From positions 148,501 to 212,500 of the forward strand of contig CALSEQ010000041.1 of the NCBI GenBank assembly GCA_943735955.1: 64,000 bases of DNA, read 5' to 3'. Origin of the DNA: Piscicola geometra (Eukaryota; Annelida; Clitellata; Hirudinida; Piscicolidae). Shown in pieces: positions 23,701 to 38,100 of the stretch; position 1 is the first letter of the stretch, and each line of letters starts with the position of its first letter. Under the pieces are notes generated by a model. It ran no database searches, had not been told where the DNA came from, and was given only the letters and a program-made list of their open reading frames with translations. A program made the translations under genes and the position numbers.

Positions 23701-26700
23701 TATAAGCACTCAATTACATTTCAATGGGTATAAGCACTCAATTACATTTCAATGGGTATAAGCACTCAATTACATTTCAATGGGTATAAGCACTCAATTA
23801 CATTTCAATGGGTATAAGCACTCAATTACATTTCAACTGGTATAAGCACTCAATTACATTTTAATGGGTATAAGCACTCAATTACATTTCAACTGGTATA
23901 AGCACTCAATTACATTTCAACTGGTATAAGCACTCAATTACATTTCAACTGGTATAAGCACTCAATTACATTTCAATGGGTATAAGCACTCAATTACATT
24001 TCAATGGGTATAAGCACTCAATTACATTTCAACTGGTATAAGCACTCAATTACATTTCAATGGGTATAAGCACTCAATTACATTTCAATGGGTATAAGCA
24101 CTCAATTACATTTCAATGGGTATAAGCACTCAATTACATTTCAATGGGTATAAGCACTCAATTACATTTCAATGGGTATAAGCACTCAATTACATTTCAA
24201 CTGGTATAAGCACTCAATTACATTTCAACTGGTATAAGCACTCAATTACATTTCAACTGGTATAAGCACTCAATTACATTTCAACTGGTATAAGCACTCA
24301 ATTACATTTCAACTGGTATAAGCACTCAATTACATTTCAACTGGTATAAGCACTCAATTACATTTCAATGGGTATAAGCACTCAATTACATTTCAATGGG
24401 TATAAGCACTCAATTACATTTCAATGGGTATAAGCACTCAATTACATTTCAACTTGGTATAAGCACTCAATTACATTTCAATGGGTATAAGCACTCAATT
24501 ACATTTCAATGGGTATAAGCACTCAATTACATTTCAATGGGTATAAGCACTCAATTACATTTCAACTTGGTATAAGCACTCAATTACATTTCAATGGGTA
24601 TAAGCACTCAATTACATTTCAATGGGTATAAGCACTCAATTACATTTCAATGGGTATAAGCACTCAATTACATTTCAATGGGTATAAGCACTCAATTACA
24701 TTTTAATGGGTATAAGCACTCAATTACATTTCAATGGGTATAAGCACTCAATTACATTTCAATGGGTATAAGCACTCAATTACATTTCAATGGGTATAAG
24801 CACTCAATTACATTTCAATGGGTATAAGCACTCAATTACATTTCAACTTGGTATAAGCACTCAATTACATTTCAATTGGTATAAGCACTCAATTACATTT
24901 CAATGGGTATAAGCACTCAATTACATTTCAATGGGTATAAGCACTCAATTACATTTCAATGGGTATAAGCACTCAATTACATTTCAATGGGTATAAGCAC
25001 TCAATTACATTTCAACTGGTATAAGCACTCAATTACATTTTAATGGGTATAAGCACTCAATTACATTTCAATGGGTATAAGCACTCAATTACATTTCAAC
25101 TGGTATAAGCACTCAATTACATTTCAATGGGTATAAGCACTCAATTACATTTCAATTGGTATAAGCACTCAATTACATTTCAATGGGTATAAGCACTCAA
25201 TTACATTTCAATTGGTATAAGCACTCAATTACATTTCAATGGGTATAAGCACTCAATTACATTTCAATTGGTATAAGCACTCAATTACATTTTAATGGGT
25301 ATAAGCACTCAATTACATTTCAATGGGTATAAGCACTCAATTACATTTCAATGGGTATAAGCACTCAATTACATTTCAATGGGTATAAGCACTCAATTAC
25401 ATTTCAACTGGTATAAGCACTCAATTACATTTCAATTGGTATAAGCACTCAATTACATTTCAACTGGTATAAGCACTCAATTACATTTTAATTGGTATAA
25501 GCACTCAATTACATTTCAATGGGTATAAGCACTCAATTACATTTCAATGGGTATAAGCACTCAATTACATTTCAACTTGGTATAAGCACTCAATTACATT
25601 TCAACTGGTATAAGCACTCAATTACATTTCAATTGGTATAAGCACTCAATTACATTTTAACTGGTATAAGCACTCAATTACATTTCAATTGGTATAAGCA
25701 CTCAATTACATTTCAACTGGTATAAGCACTCAATTACATTTCAATGGGTATAAGCACTCACTTACATTTCAACTGGTATAAGCACTCAATTACATTTCAA
25801 TGGGTATAAGCACTCAATTACATTTCAATGGGTATAAGCACTCAATTACATTTCAATGGGTATAAGCACTCAATTACATTTCAATGGGTATAAGCACTCA
25901 ATTACATTTCAATGGGTATAAGCACTCAATTACATTTCAACTGGTATAAGCACTCAATTACATTTCAATGGGTATAAGCACTCAATTACATTTCAATTGG
26001 TATAAGCACTCAATTACATTTCAATGGGTATAAGCACTCAATTACATTTCAACTGGTATAAGCACTCAATTACATTTCAATGGGTATAAGCACTCAATTA
26101 CATTTTAATTGGTATAAGCACTCAATTACATTTCAATGGGTATAAGCACTCAATTACATTTCAATGGGTATAAGCACTCAATTACATTTCAATGGGTATA
26201 AGCACTCAATTACATTTCAATGGGTATAAGCACTCAATTACATTTCAACTGGTATAAGCACTCAATTACATTTCAACTGGTATAAGCACTCAATTACATT
26301 TCAATGGGTATAAGCACTCAATTACATTTCAATGGGTATAAGCACTCAATTACATTTCAACTTGGTATAAGCACTCAATTACATTTCAACTGGTATAAGC
26401 ACTCAATTACATTTTAATGGGTATAAGCACTCAATTACATTTCAATGGGTATAAGCACTCAATTACATTTCAATGGGTATAAGCACTCAATTACATTTCA
26501 ATGGGTATAAGCACTCAATTACATTTCAATGGGTATAAGCACTCAATTACATTTCAATGGGTATAAGCACTCAATTACATTTCAATGGGTATAAGCACTC
26601 AATTACATTTCAATGGGTATAAGCACTCAATTACATTTCAATGGGTATAAGCACTCAATTACATTTCAACTGGTATAAGCACTCAATTACATTTCAACTG

Positions 26701-29700
26701 GTATAAGCACTCAATTACATTTTAATGGGTATAAGCACTCAATTACATTTCAATGGGTATAAGCACTCAATTACATTTTAATGGGTATAAGCACTCAATT
26801 ACATTTCAACTGGTATAAGCACTCAATTACATTTCAATTGGTATAAGCACTCAATTACATTTTAACTGGTATAAGCACTCAATTACATTTTAATGGGTAT
26901 AAGCACTCAATTACATTTCAATGGGTATAAGCACTCAATTACATTTCAACTGGTATAAGCACTCAATTACATTTTAATGGGTATAAGCACTCAATTACAT
27001 TTCAACTTGGTATAAGCACTCAATTACATTTCAATGGGTATAAGCACTCAATTACATTTCAATGGGTATAAGCACTCAATTACATTTCAATGGGTATAAG
27101 CACTCAATTACATTTCAATGGGTATAAGCACTCAATTACATTTCAACTTGGTATAAGCACTCAATTACATTTCAACTGGTATAAGCACTCAATTACATTT
27201 CAATGGGTATAAGCACTCAATTACATTTCAATGGGTATAAGCACTCAATTACATTTTAATGGGTATAAGCACTCAATTACATTTCAACTGGTATAAGCAC
27301 TCAATTACATTTCAACTGGTATAAGCACTCAATTACATTTCAATGGGTATAAGCACTCAATTACATTTCAATTGGTATAAGCACTCAATTACATTTCAAT
27401 GGGTATAAGCACTCAATTACATTTCAATGGGTATAAGCACTCAATTACATTTCAATGGGTATAAGCACTCAATTACATTTCAACTGGTATAAGCACTCAA
27501 TTACATTTCAATGGGTATAAGCACTCAATTACATTTCAATGGGTATAAGCACTCAATTACATTTCAACTGGTATAAGCACTCAATTACATTTCAATGGGT
27601 ATAAGCACTCAATTACATTTCAATGGGTATAAGCACTCAATTACATTTCAATGGGTATAAGCACTCAATTACATTTCAACTTGGTATAAGCACTCAATTA
27701 CATTTCAACTGGTATAAGCACTCAATTACATTTCAATGGGTATAAGCACTCAATTACATTTCAACTTGGTATAAGCACTCAATTACATTTCAACTGGTAT
27801 AAGCACTCAATTACATTTCAATGGGTATAAGCACTCAATTACATTTCAATGGGTATAAGCACTCAATTACATTTCAATGGGTATAAGCACTCAATTACAT
27901 TTCAATGGGTATAAGCACTCAATTACATTTCAATGGGTATAAGCACTCAATTACATTTTAATGGGTATAAGCACTCAATTACATTTTAACTGGTATAAGC
28001 ACTCAATTACATTTCAATGGGTATAAGCACTCAATTACATTTCAATGGGTATAAGCACTCAATTACATTTCAATGGGTATAAGCACTCAATTACATTTCA
28101 ATGGGTATAAGCACTCAATTACATTTCAATGGGTATAAGCACTCAATTACATTTCAATGGGTATAAGCACTCAATTACATTTCAATGGGTATAAGCACTC
28201 AATTACATTTCAACTGGTATAAGCACTCAATTACATTTCAACTGGTATAAGCACTCAATTACATTTTAACTGGTATAAGCACTCAATTACATTTCAACTG
28301 GTATAAGCACTCAATTACATTTCAACTGGTATAAGCACTCAATTACATTTCAATGGGTATAAGCACTCAATTACATTTCAACTGGTATAAGCACTCAATT
28401 ACATTTCAACTGGTATAAGCACTCAATTACATTTCAATGGGTATAAGCACTCAATTACATTTCAACTTGGTATAAGCACTCAATTACATTTCAATGGGTA
28501 TAAGCACTCAATTACATTTCAACTGGTATAAGCACTCAATTACATTTCAACTGGTATAAGCACTCAATTACATTTCAACTGGTATAAGCACTCAATTACA
28601 TTTCAACTGGTATAAGCACTCAATTACATTTCAATGGGTATAAGCACTCAATTACATTTCAATGGGTATAAGCACTCAATTACATTTCAACTGGTATAAG
28701 CACTCAATTACATTTCAACTGGTATAAGCACTCAATTACATTTCAATGGGTATAAGCACTCAATTACATTTCAATGGGTATAAGCACTCAATTACATTTC
28801 AATGGGTATAAGCACTCAATTACATTTCAATGGGTATAAGCACTCAATTACATTTCAACTGGTATAAGCACTCAATTACATTTCAATGGGTATAAGCACT
28901 CAATTACATTTCAATGGGTATAAGCACTCAATTACATTTCAATGGGTATAAGCACTCAATTACATTTCAATGGGTATAAGCACTCAATTACATTTCAATG
29001 GGTATAAGCACTCAATTACATTTCAATGGGTATAAGCACTCAATTACATTTCAATGGGTATAAGCACTCAATTACATTTCAATGGGTATAAGCACTCAAT
29101 TACATTTCAATGGGTATAAGCACTCAATTACATTTCAACTGGTATAAGCACTCAATTACATTTCAATGGGTATAAGCACTCAATTACATTTCAATTGGTA
29201 TAAGCACTCAATTACATTTCAACTTGGTATAAGCACTCAATTACATTTTAACTGGTATAAGCACTCAATTACATTTCAATGGGTATAAGCACTCAATTAC
29301 ATTTCAATGGGTATAAGCACTCAATTACATTTCAATGGGTATAAGCACTCAATTACATTTCAATGGGTATAAGCACTCAATTACATTTCAATGGGTATAA
29401 GCACTCAATTACATTTCAATGGGTATAAGCACTCAATTACATTTCAATGGGTATAAGCACTCAATTACATTTCAACTGGTATAAGCACTCAATTACATTT
29501 CAATGGGTATAAGCACTCAATTACATTTCAATGGGTATAAGCACTCAATTACATTTCAACTTGGTATAAGCACTCAATTACATTTTAACTGGTATAAGCA
29601 CTCAATTACATTTCAACTGGTATAAGCACTCAATTACATTTCAATGGGTATAAGCACTCAATTACATTTCAATGGGTATAAGCACTCAATTACATTTCAA

Positions 29701-30269
29701 TGGGTATAAGCACTCAATTACATTTCAACTGGTATAAGCACTCAATTACATTTCAATGGGTATAAGCACTCAATTACATTTCAATGGGTATAAGCACTCA
29801 ATTACATTTCAATGGGTATAAGCACTCACTTACATTTCAATGGGTATAAGCACTCAATTACATTTCAATGGGTATAAGCACTCAATTACATTTCAATGGG
29901 TATAAGCACTCAATTACATTTCAATTGGTATAAGCACTCAATTACATTTCAATGGGTATAAGCACTCAATTACATTTCAACTGGTATAAGCACTCAATTA
30001 CATTTCAATGGGTATAAGCACTCAATTACATTTCAATGGGTATAAGCACTCAATTACATTTCAACTGGTATAAGCACTCAATTACATTTCAATGGGTATA
30101 AGCACTCAATTACATTTCAACTTGGTATAAGCACTCAATTACATTTCAATGGGTATAAGCACTCAATTACATTTCAACTGGTATAAGCACTCAATTACAT
30201 TTCAATGGGTATAAGCACTCAATTACATTTCAACTGGTATAAGCACTCAATTACATTTCAATTGGTATA

Positions 30270-32620
30270 AGCACTCAATTACATTTCAATTGGTATAAGC
30301 ACTCAATTACATTTCAATGGGTATAAGCACTCAATTACATTTCAATGGGTATAAGCACTCAATTACATTTCAATGGGTATAAGCACTCAATTACATTTCA
30401 ACTGGTATAAGCACTCAATTACATTTCAATGGGTATAAGCACTCAATTACATTTCAACTGGTATAAGCACTCAATTACATTTCAATGGGTATAAGCACTC
30501 AATTACATTTCAATTGGTATAAGCACTCAATTACATTTCAATTGGTATAAGCACTCAATTACATTTCAATGGGTATAAGCACTCAATTACATTTTAATGG
30601 GTATAAGCACTCAATTACATTTCAATGGGTATAAGCACTCAATTACATTTCAACTGGTATAAGCACTCAATTACATTTCAATGGGTATAAGCACTCAATT
30701 ACATTTCAACTGGTATAAGCACTCAATTACATTTCAATGGGTATAAGCACTCAATTACATTTCAACTGGTATAAGCACTCAATTACATTTCAATGGGTAT
30801 AAGCACTCAATTACATTTTAATGGGTATAAGCACTCAATTACATTTCAACTGGTATAAGCACTCAATTACATTTCAATGGGTATAAGCACTCAATTACAT
30901 TTCAACTGGTATAAGCACTCAATTACATTTCAATGGGTATAAGCACTCAATTACATTTTAATGGGTATAAGCACTCAATTACATTTCAACTGGTATAAGC
31001 ACTCAATTACATTTCAATGGGTATAAGCACTCAATTACATTTCAATGGGTATAAGCACTCAATTACATTTCAACTGGTATAAGCACTCAATTACATTTCA
31101 ATGGGTATAAGCACTCAATTACATTTCAATGGGTATAAGCACTCAATTACATTTCAATGGGTATAAGCACTCAATTACATTTCAATGGGTATAAGCACTC
31201 AATTACATTTCAATGGGTATAAGCACTCAATTACATTTCAATGGGTATAAGCACTCAATTACATTTCAATGGGTATAAGCACTCAATTACATTTCAACTG
31301 GTATAAGCACTCAATTACATTTTAATGGGTATAAGCACTCAATTACATTTCAATGGGTATAAGCACTCAATTACATTTTAATGGGTATAAGCACTCAATT
31401 ACATTTCAATTGGTATAAGCACTCAATTACATTTCAATGGGTATAAGCACTCAATTACATTTCAATGGGTATAAGCACTCAATTACATTTCAATGGGTAT
31501 AAGCACTCAATTACATTTCAACTGGTATAAGCACTCAATTACATTTCAATGGGTATAAGCACTCAATTACATTTCAACTGGTATAAGCACTCAATTACAT
31601 TTCAATGGGTATAAGCACTCAATTACATTTCAATTGGTATAAGCACTCAATTACATTTCAATTGGTATAAGCACTCAATTACATTTCAATGGGTATAAGC
31701 ACTCAATTACATTTTAATGGGTATAAGCACTCAATTACATTTCAATGGGTATAAGCACTCAATTACATTTCAACTGGTATAAGCACTCAATTACATTTCA
31801 ATGGGTATAAGCACTCAATTACATTTCAACTGGTATAAGCACTCAATTACATTTCAATGGGTATAAGCACTCAATTACATTTCAACTGGTATAAGCACTC
31901 AATTACATTTCAATGGGTATAAGCACTCAATTACATTTTAATGGGTATAAGCACTCAATTACATTTCAACTGGTATAAGCACTCAATTACATTTCAATGG
32001 GTATAAGCACTCAATTACATTTCAACTGGTATAAGCACTCAATTACATTTCAATGGGTATAAGCACTCAATTACATTTTAATGGGTATAAGCACTCAATT
32101 ACATTTCAACTGGTATAAGCACTCAATTACATTTCAATGGGTATAAGCACTCAATTACATTTCAATGGGTATAAGCACTCAATTACATTTCAACTGGTAT
32201 AAGCACTCAATTACATTTCAATGGGTATAAGCACTCAATTACATTTCAATGGGTATAAGCACTCAATTACATTTCAACTGGTATAAGCACTCAATTACAT
32301 TTCAATGGGTATAAGCACTCAATTACATTTCAATGGGTATAAGCACTCAATTACATTTCAATGGGTATAAGCACTCAATTACATTTCAATGGGTATAAGC
32401 ACTCAATTACATTTCAATGGGTATAAGCACTCAATTACATTTCAATGGGTATAAGCACTCAATTACATTTCAATGGGTATAAGCACTCAATTACATTTCA
32501 ATGGGTATAAGCACTCAATTACATTTCAACTGGTATAAGCACTCAATTACATTTTAATGGGTATAAGCACTCAATTACATTTCAATGGGTATAAGCACTC
32601 AATTACATTTTAATGGGTAT
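30270..32620. repeat. 1,120-bp (40-monomer) tandem higher-order duplication
   Basis: The linker order from about 30,270 repeats from about 31,390. Anchors: TTTTAATGGG monomers at 30591 and 31711, and at 30816 and 31936, both exactly 1,120 bp apart. The second unit carries four extra monomers (112 bp) near 32,280. The corresponding place in super-block copy 2 (57.3-58.5 kb) has a single unit without the extra four. Confidence 0.8.
30816..30960. repeat. 140-bp (5-monomer) sub-pattern
   Basis: T-switch TGGG monomers at 30816 and 30956 are separated by the linker order CTGG, TGGG, CTGG, TGGG. The same 140-bp spacing and order is found at 31936/32076 and at 57887/58027. Confidence 0.75.
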
Positions 32621-33559
32621 AAGCACTCAATTACATTTCAACTGGTATAAGCACTCAATTACATTTCAATTGGTATAAGCACTCAATTACATTTTAATGG
32701 GTATAAGCACTCAATTACATTTCAATGGGTATAAGCACTCAATTACATTTCAATGGGTATAAGCACTCAATTACATTTCAATGGGTATAAGCACTCAATT
32801 ACATTTCAACTTGGTATAAGCACTCAATTACATTTCAACTGGTATAAGCACTCAATTACATTTCAATTGGTATAAGCACTCAATTACATTTCAATGGGTA
32901 TAAGCACTCAATTACATTTCAACTGGTATAAGCACTCAATTACATTTTAATTGGTATAAGCACTCAATTACATTTCAATGGGTATAAGCACTCAATTACA
33001 TTTCAATGGGTATAAGCACTCAATTACATTTCAACTTGGTATAAGCACTCAATTACATTTCAACTGGTATAAGCACTCAATTACATTTCAATTGGTATAA
33101 GCACTCAATTACATTTTAACTGGTATAAGCACTCAATTACATTTCAATTGGTATAAGCACTCAATTACATTTCAACTGGTATAAGCACTCAATTACATTT
33201 CAATGGGTATAAGCACTCAATTACATTTCAACTTGGTATAAGCACTCAATTACATTTCAATTGGTATAAGCACTCAATTACATTTCAACTGGTATAAGCA
33301 CTCAATTACATTTCAACTGGTATAAGCACTCAATTACATTTCAATGGGTATAAGCACTCAATTACATTTCAATGGGTATAAGCACTCAATTACATTTCAA
33401 TGGGTATAAGCACTCAATTACATTTCAATGGGTATAAGCACTCAATTACATTTCAACTTGGTATAAGCACTCAATTACATTTCAACTGGTATAAGCACTC
33501 AATTACATTTCAATGGGTATAAGCACTCAATTACATTTCAATGGGTATAAGCACTCAAT

Positions 33560-34740
33560 TACATTTCAACTTGGTATAAGCACTCAATTACATTTCAACT
33601 GGTATAAGCACTCAATTACATTTCAATGGGTATAAGCACTCAATTACATTTCAATGGGTATAAGCACTCAATTACATTTCAATTGGTATAAGCACTCAAT
33701 TACATTTCAACTTGGTATAAGCACTCAATTACATTTTAATGGGTATAAGCACTCAATTACATTTCAATGGGTATAAGCACTCAATTACATTTCAATGGGT
33801 ATAAGCACTCAATTACATTTCAACTGGTATAAGCACTCAATTACATTTCAATGGGTATAAGCACTCAATTACATTTCAATGGGTATAAGCACTCAATTAC
33901 ATTTCAACTGGTATAAGCACTCAATTACATTTCAACTGGTATAAGCACTCAATTACATTTCAATGGGTATAAGCACTCAATTACATTTCAATGGGTATAA
34001 GCACTCAATTACATTTCAATGGGTATAAGCACTCAATTACATTTCAACTTGGTATAAGCACTCAATTACATTTCAACTGGTATAAGCACTCAATTACATT
34101 TCAATGGGTATAAGCACTCAATTACATTTCAATGGGTATAAGCACTCAATTACATTTCAACTTGGTATAAGCACTCAATTACATTTCAACTGGTATAAGC
34201 ACTCAATTACATTTCAATGGGTATAAGCACTCAATTACATTTCAATGGGTATAAGCACTCAATTACATTTCAATTGGTATAAGCACTCAATTACATTTCA
34301 ACTTGGTATAAGCACTCAATTACATTTTAATGGGTATAAGCACTCAATTACATTTCAATGGGTATAAGCACTCAATTACATTTCAATGGGTATAAGCACT
34401 CAATTACATTTCAACTGGTATAAGCACTCAATTACATTTCAATGGGTATAAGCACTCAATTACATTTCAATGGGTATAAGCACTCAATTACATTTCAATG
34501 GGTATAAGCACTCAATTACATTTCAATGGGTATAAGCACTCAATTACATTTCAACTGGTATAAGCACTCAATTACATTTCAACTGGTATAAGCACTCAAT
34601 TACATTTCAATGGGTATAAGCACTCAATTACATTTCAACTTGGTATAAGCACTCAATTACATTTCAATGGGTATAAGCACTCAATTACATTTCAATGGGT
34701 ATAAGCACTCAATTACATTTCAATGGGTATAAGCACTCAA
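33560..34740. repeat. 591-bp tandem duplication (21 monomers, three of them 29 bp), copy 1
   Basis: The order CTTGG, CTGG, TGGG, TGGG, TTGG, CTTGG, then a T-switch TGGG occurs twice, with the last element at 33734 and 34325 (591 bp apart). 591 equals 21 monomers with three CTTGG forms. The same pair appears at 59572 and 60163. Confidence 0.75.
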
Positions 34741-35199
34741 TTACATTTCAATGGGTATAAGCACTCAATTACATTTCAATTGGTATAAGCACTCAATTAC
34801 ATTTCAATGGGTATAAGCACTCAATTACATTTCAATGGGTATAAGCACTCAATTACATTTCAATGGGTATAAGCACTCAATTACATTTCAACTTGGTATA
34901 AGCACTCAATTACATTTCAATGGGTATAAGCACTCAATTACATTTCAACTGGTATAAGCACTCAATTACATTTCAATGGGTATAAGCACTCAATTACATT
35001 TCAATGGGTATAAGCACTCAATTACATTTCAATGGGTATAAGCACTCAATTACATTTCAACTGGTATAAGCACTCAATTACATTTCAATGGGTATAAGCA
35101 CTCAATTACATTTCAATGGGTATAAGCACTCAATTACATTTCAATGGGTATAAGCACTCAATTACATTTCAACTGGTATAAGCACTCAATTACATTTCA

Positions 35200-38100
35200 A
35201 CTGGTATAAGCACTCAATTACATTTCAACTTGGTATAAGCACTCAATTACATTTCAATGGGTATAAGCACTCAATTACATTTCAACTGGTATAAGCACTC
35301 AATTACATTTCAATGGGTATAAGCACTCAATTACATTTCAACTGGTATAAGCACTCAATTACATTTCAACTGGTATAAGCACTCAATTACATTTCAACTG
35401 GTATAAGCACTCAATTACATTTCAATGGGTATAAGCACTCAATTACATTTCAATGGGTATAAGCACTCAATTACATTTCAATGGGTATAAGCACTCAATT
35501 ACATTTCAATGGGTATAAGCACTCAATTACATTTCAACTGGTATAAGCACTCAATTACATTTCAACTGGTATAAGCACTCAATTACATTTCAATGGGTAT
35601 AAGCACTCAATTACATTTCAATGGGTATAAGCACTCAATTACATTTCAATGGGTATAAGCACTCAATTACATTTCAATGGGTATAAGCACTCAATTACAT
35701 TTTAATTGGTATAAGCACTCAATTACATTTCAATGGGTATAAGCACTCAATTACATTTCAATGGGTATAAGCACTCAATTACATTTCAACTTGGTATAAG
35801 CACTCAATTACATTTCAACTGGTATAAGCACTCAATTACATTTCAATGGGTATAAGCACTCAATTACATTTCAACTGGTATAAGCACTCAATTACATTTC
35901 AACTTGGTATAAGCACTCAATTACATTTCAATGGGTATAAGCACTCAATTACATTTCAATGGGTATAAGCACTCAATTACATTTCAACTGGTATAAGCAC
36001 TCAATTACATTTCAATGGGTATAAGCACTCAATTACATTTCAATGGGTATAAGCACTCAATTACATTTCAACTGGTATAAGCACTCAATTACATTTCAAT
36101 GGGTATAAGCACTCAATTACATTTCAACTGGTATAAGCACTCAATTACATTTCAATGGGTATAAGCACTCAATTACATTTCAATGGGTATAAGCACTCAA
36201 TTACATTTCAATGGGTATAAGCACTCAATTACATTTCAACTGGTATAAGCACTCAATTACATTTCAACTGGTATAAGCACTCAATTACATTTCAACTGGT
36301 ATAAGCACTCAATTACATTTCAACTGGTATAAACACTCAATTACATTTCAACTGGTATAAGCACTCAATTACATTTCAATGGGTATAAGCACTCAATTAC
36401 ATTTCAACTGGTATAAGCACTCAATTACATTTCAACTGGTATAAGCACTCAATTACATTTCAATGGGTATAAGCACTCAATTACATTTTAATGGGTATAA
36501 GCACTCAATTACATTTCAATGGGTATAAGCACTCAATTACATTTCAATGGGTATAAGCACTCAATTACATTTCAATGGGTATAAGCACTCAATTACATTT
36601 CAATGGGTATAAGCACTCAATTACATTTCAATGGGTATAAGCACTCAATTACATTTCAATGGGTATAAGCACTCAATTACATTTCAATGGGTATAAGCAC
36701 TCAATTACATTTCAATGGGTATAAGCACTCAATTACATTTCAATGGGTATAAGCACTCAATTACATTTCAATGGGTATAAGCACTCAATTACATTTCAAC
36801 TTGGTATAAGCACTCAATTACATTTCAATGGGTATAAGCACTCAATTACATTTCAACTGGTATAAGCACTCAATTACATTTCAACTGGTATAAGCACTCA
36901 ATTACATTTCAATGGGTATAAGCACTCAATTACATTTCAATGGGTATAAGCACTCAATTACATTTCAATGGGTATAAGCACTCAATTACATTTCAATGGG
37001 TATAAGCACTCAATTACATTTTAACTGGTATAAGCACTCAATTACATTTCAATGGGTATAAGCACTCAATTACATTTCAATTGGTATAAGCACTCAATTA
37101 CATTTTAATGGGTATAAGCACTCAATTACATTTTAATGGGTATAAGCACTCAATTACATTTCAACTGGTATAAGCACTCAATTACATTTCAACTGGTATA
37201 AGCACTCAATTACATTTCAATGGGTATAAGCACTCAATTACATTTCAACTGGTATAAGCACTCAATTACATTTCAACTGGTATAAGCACTCAATTACATT
37301 TCAATGGGTATAAGCACTCAATTACATTTCAATGGGTATAAGCACTCAATTACATTTCAACTGGTATAAGCACTCAATTACATTTCAACTTGGTATAAGC
37401 ACTCAATTACATTTCAACTGGTATAAGCACTCAATTACATTTTAACTGGTATAAGCACTCAATTACATTTTAATGGGTATAAGCACTCAATTACATTTCA
37501 ATGGGTATAAGCACTCAATTACATTTCAACTGGTATAAGCACTCAATTACATTTCAATGGGTATAAGCACTCAATTACATTTCAACTGGTATAAGCACTC
37601 AATTACATTTCAATGGGTATAAGCACTCAATTACATTTCAACTTGGTATAAGCACTCAATTACATTTCAACTGGTATAAGCACTCAATTACATTTCAATG
37701 GGTATAAGCACTCAATTACATTTCAATGGGTATAAGCACTCAATTACATTTTAACTGGTATAAGCACTCAATTACATTTCAATGGGTATAAGCACTCAAT
37801 TACATTTCAATTGGTATAAGCACTCAATTACATTTCAATGGGTATAAGCACTCAATTACATTTCAATGGGTATAAGCACTCAATTACATTTCAATGGGTA
37901 TAAGCACTCAATTACATTTCAACTGGTATAAGCACTCAATTACATTTCAACTGGTATAAGCACTCAATTACATTTCAACTGGTATAAGCACTCAATTACA
38001 TTTCAATGGGTATAAGCACTCAATTACATTTCAATGGGTATAAGCACTCAATTACATTTCAACTGGTATAAGCACTCAATTACATTTCAATGGGTATAAG

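Larger units (their letters stand above)
15240..34900. repeat. Super-block copy 1 of a tandem duplication of about 20 kb
   Basis: Linker order and rare markers here recur in the same order at 35.2-60.8 kb. Exact anchor pairs: 15755 with 35700, 16383 with 36328 (both offset 19,945), 18549 with 39084 (20,535), 20311 with 40818 (20,507), 21589 with 42489 (20,900). After the internal 5,807-bp duplication of copy 2 the offset rises: 22811 with 49238 (26,427), 25041 with 52141 (27,100), 29823 with 56950 (27,127). Block limits are approximate. Confidence 0.7.
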
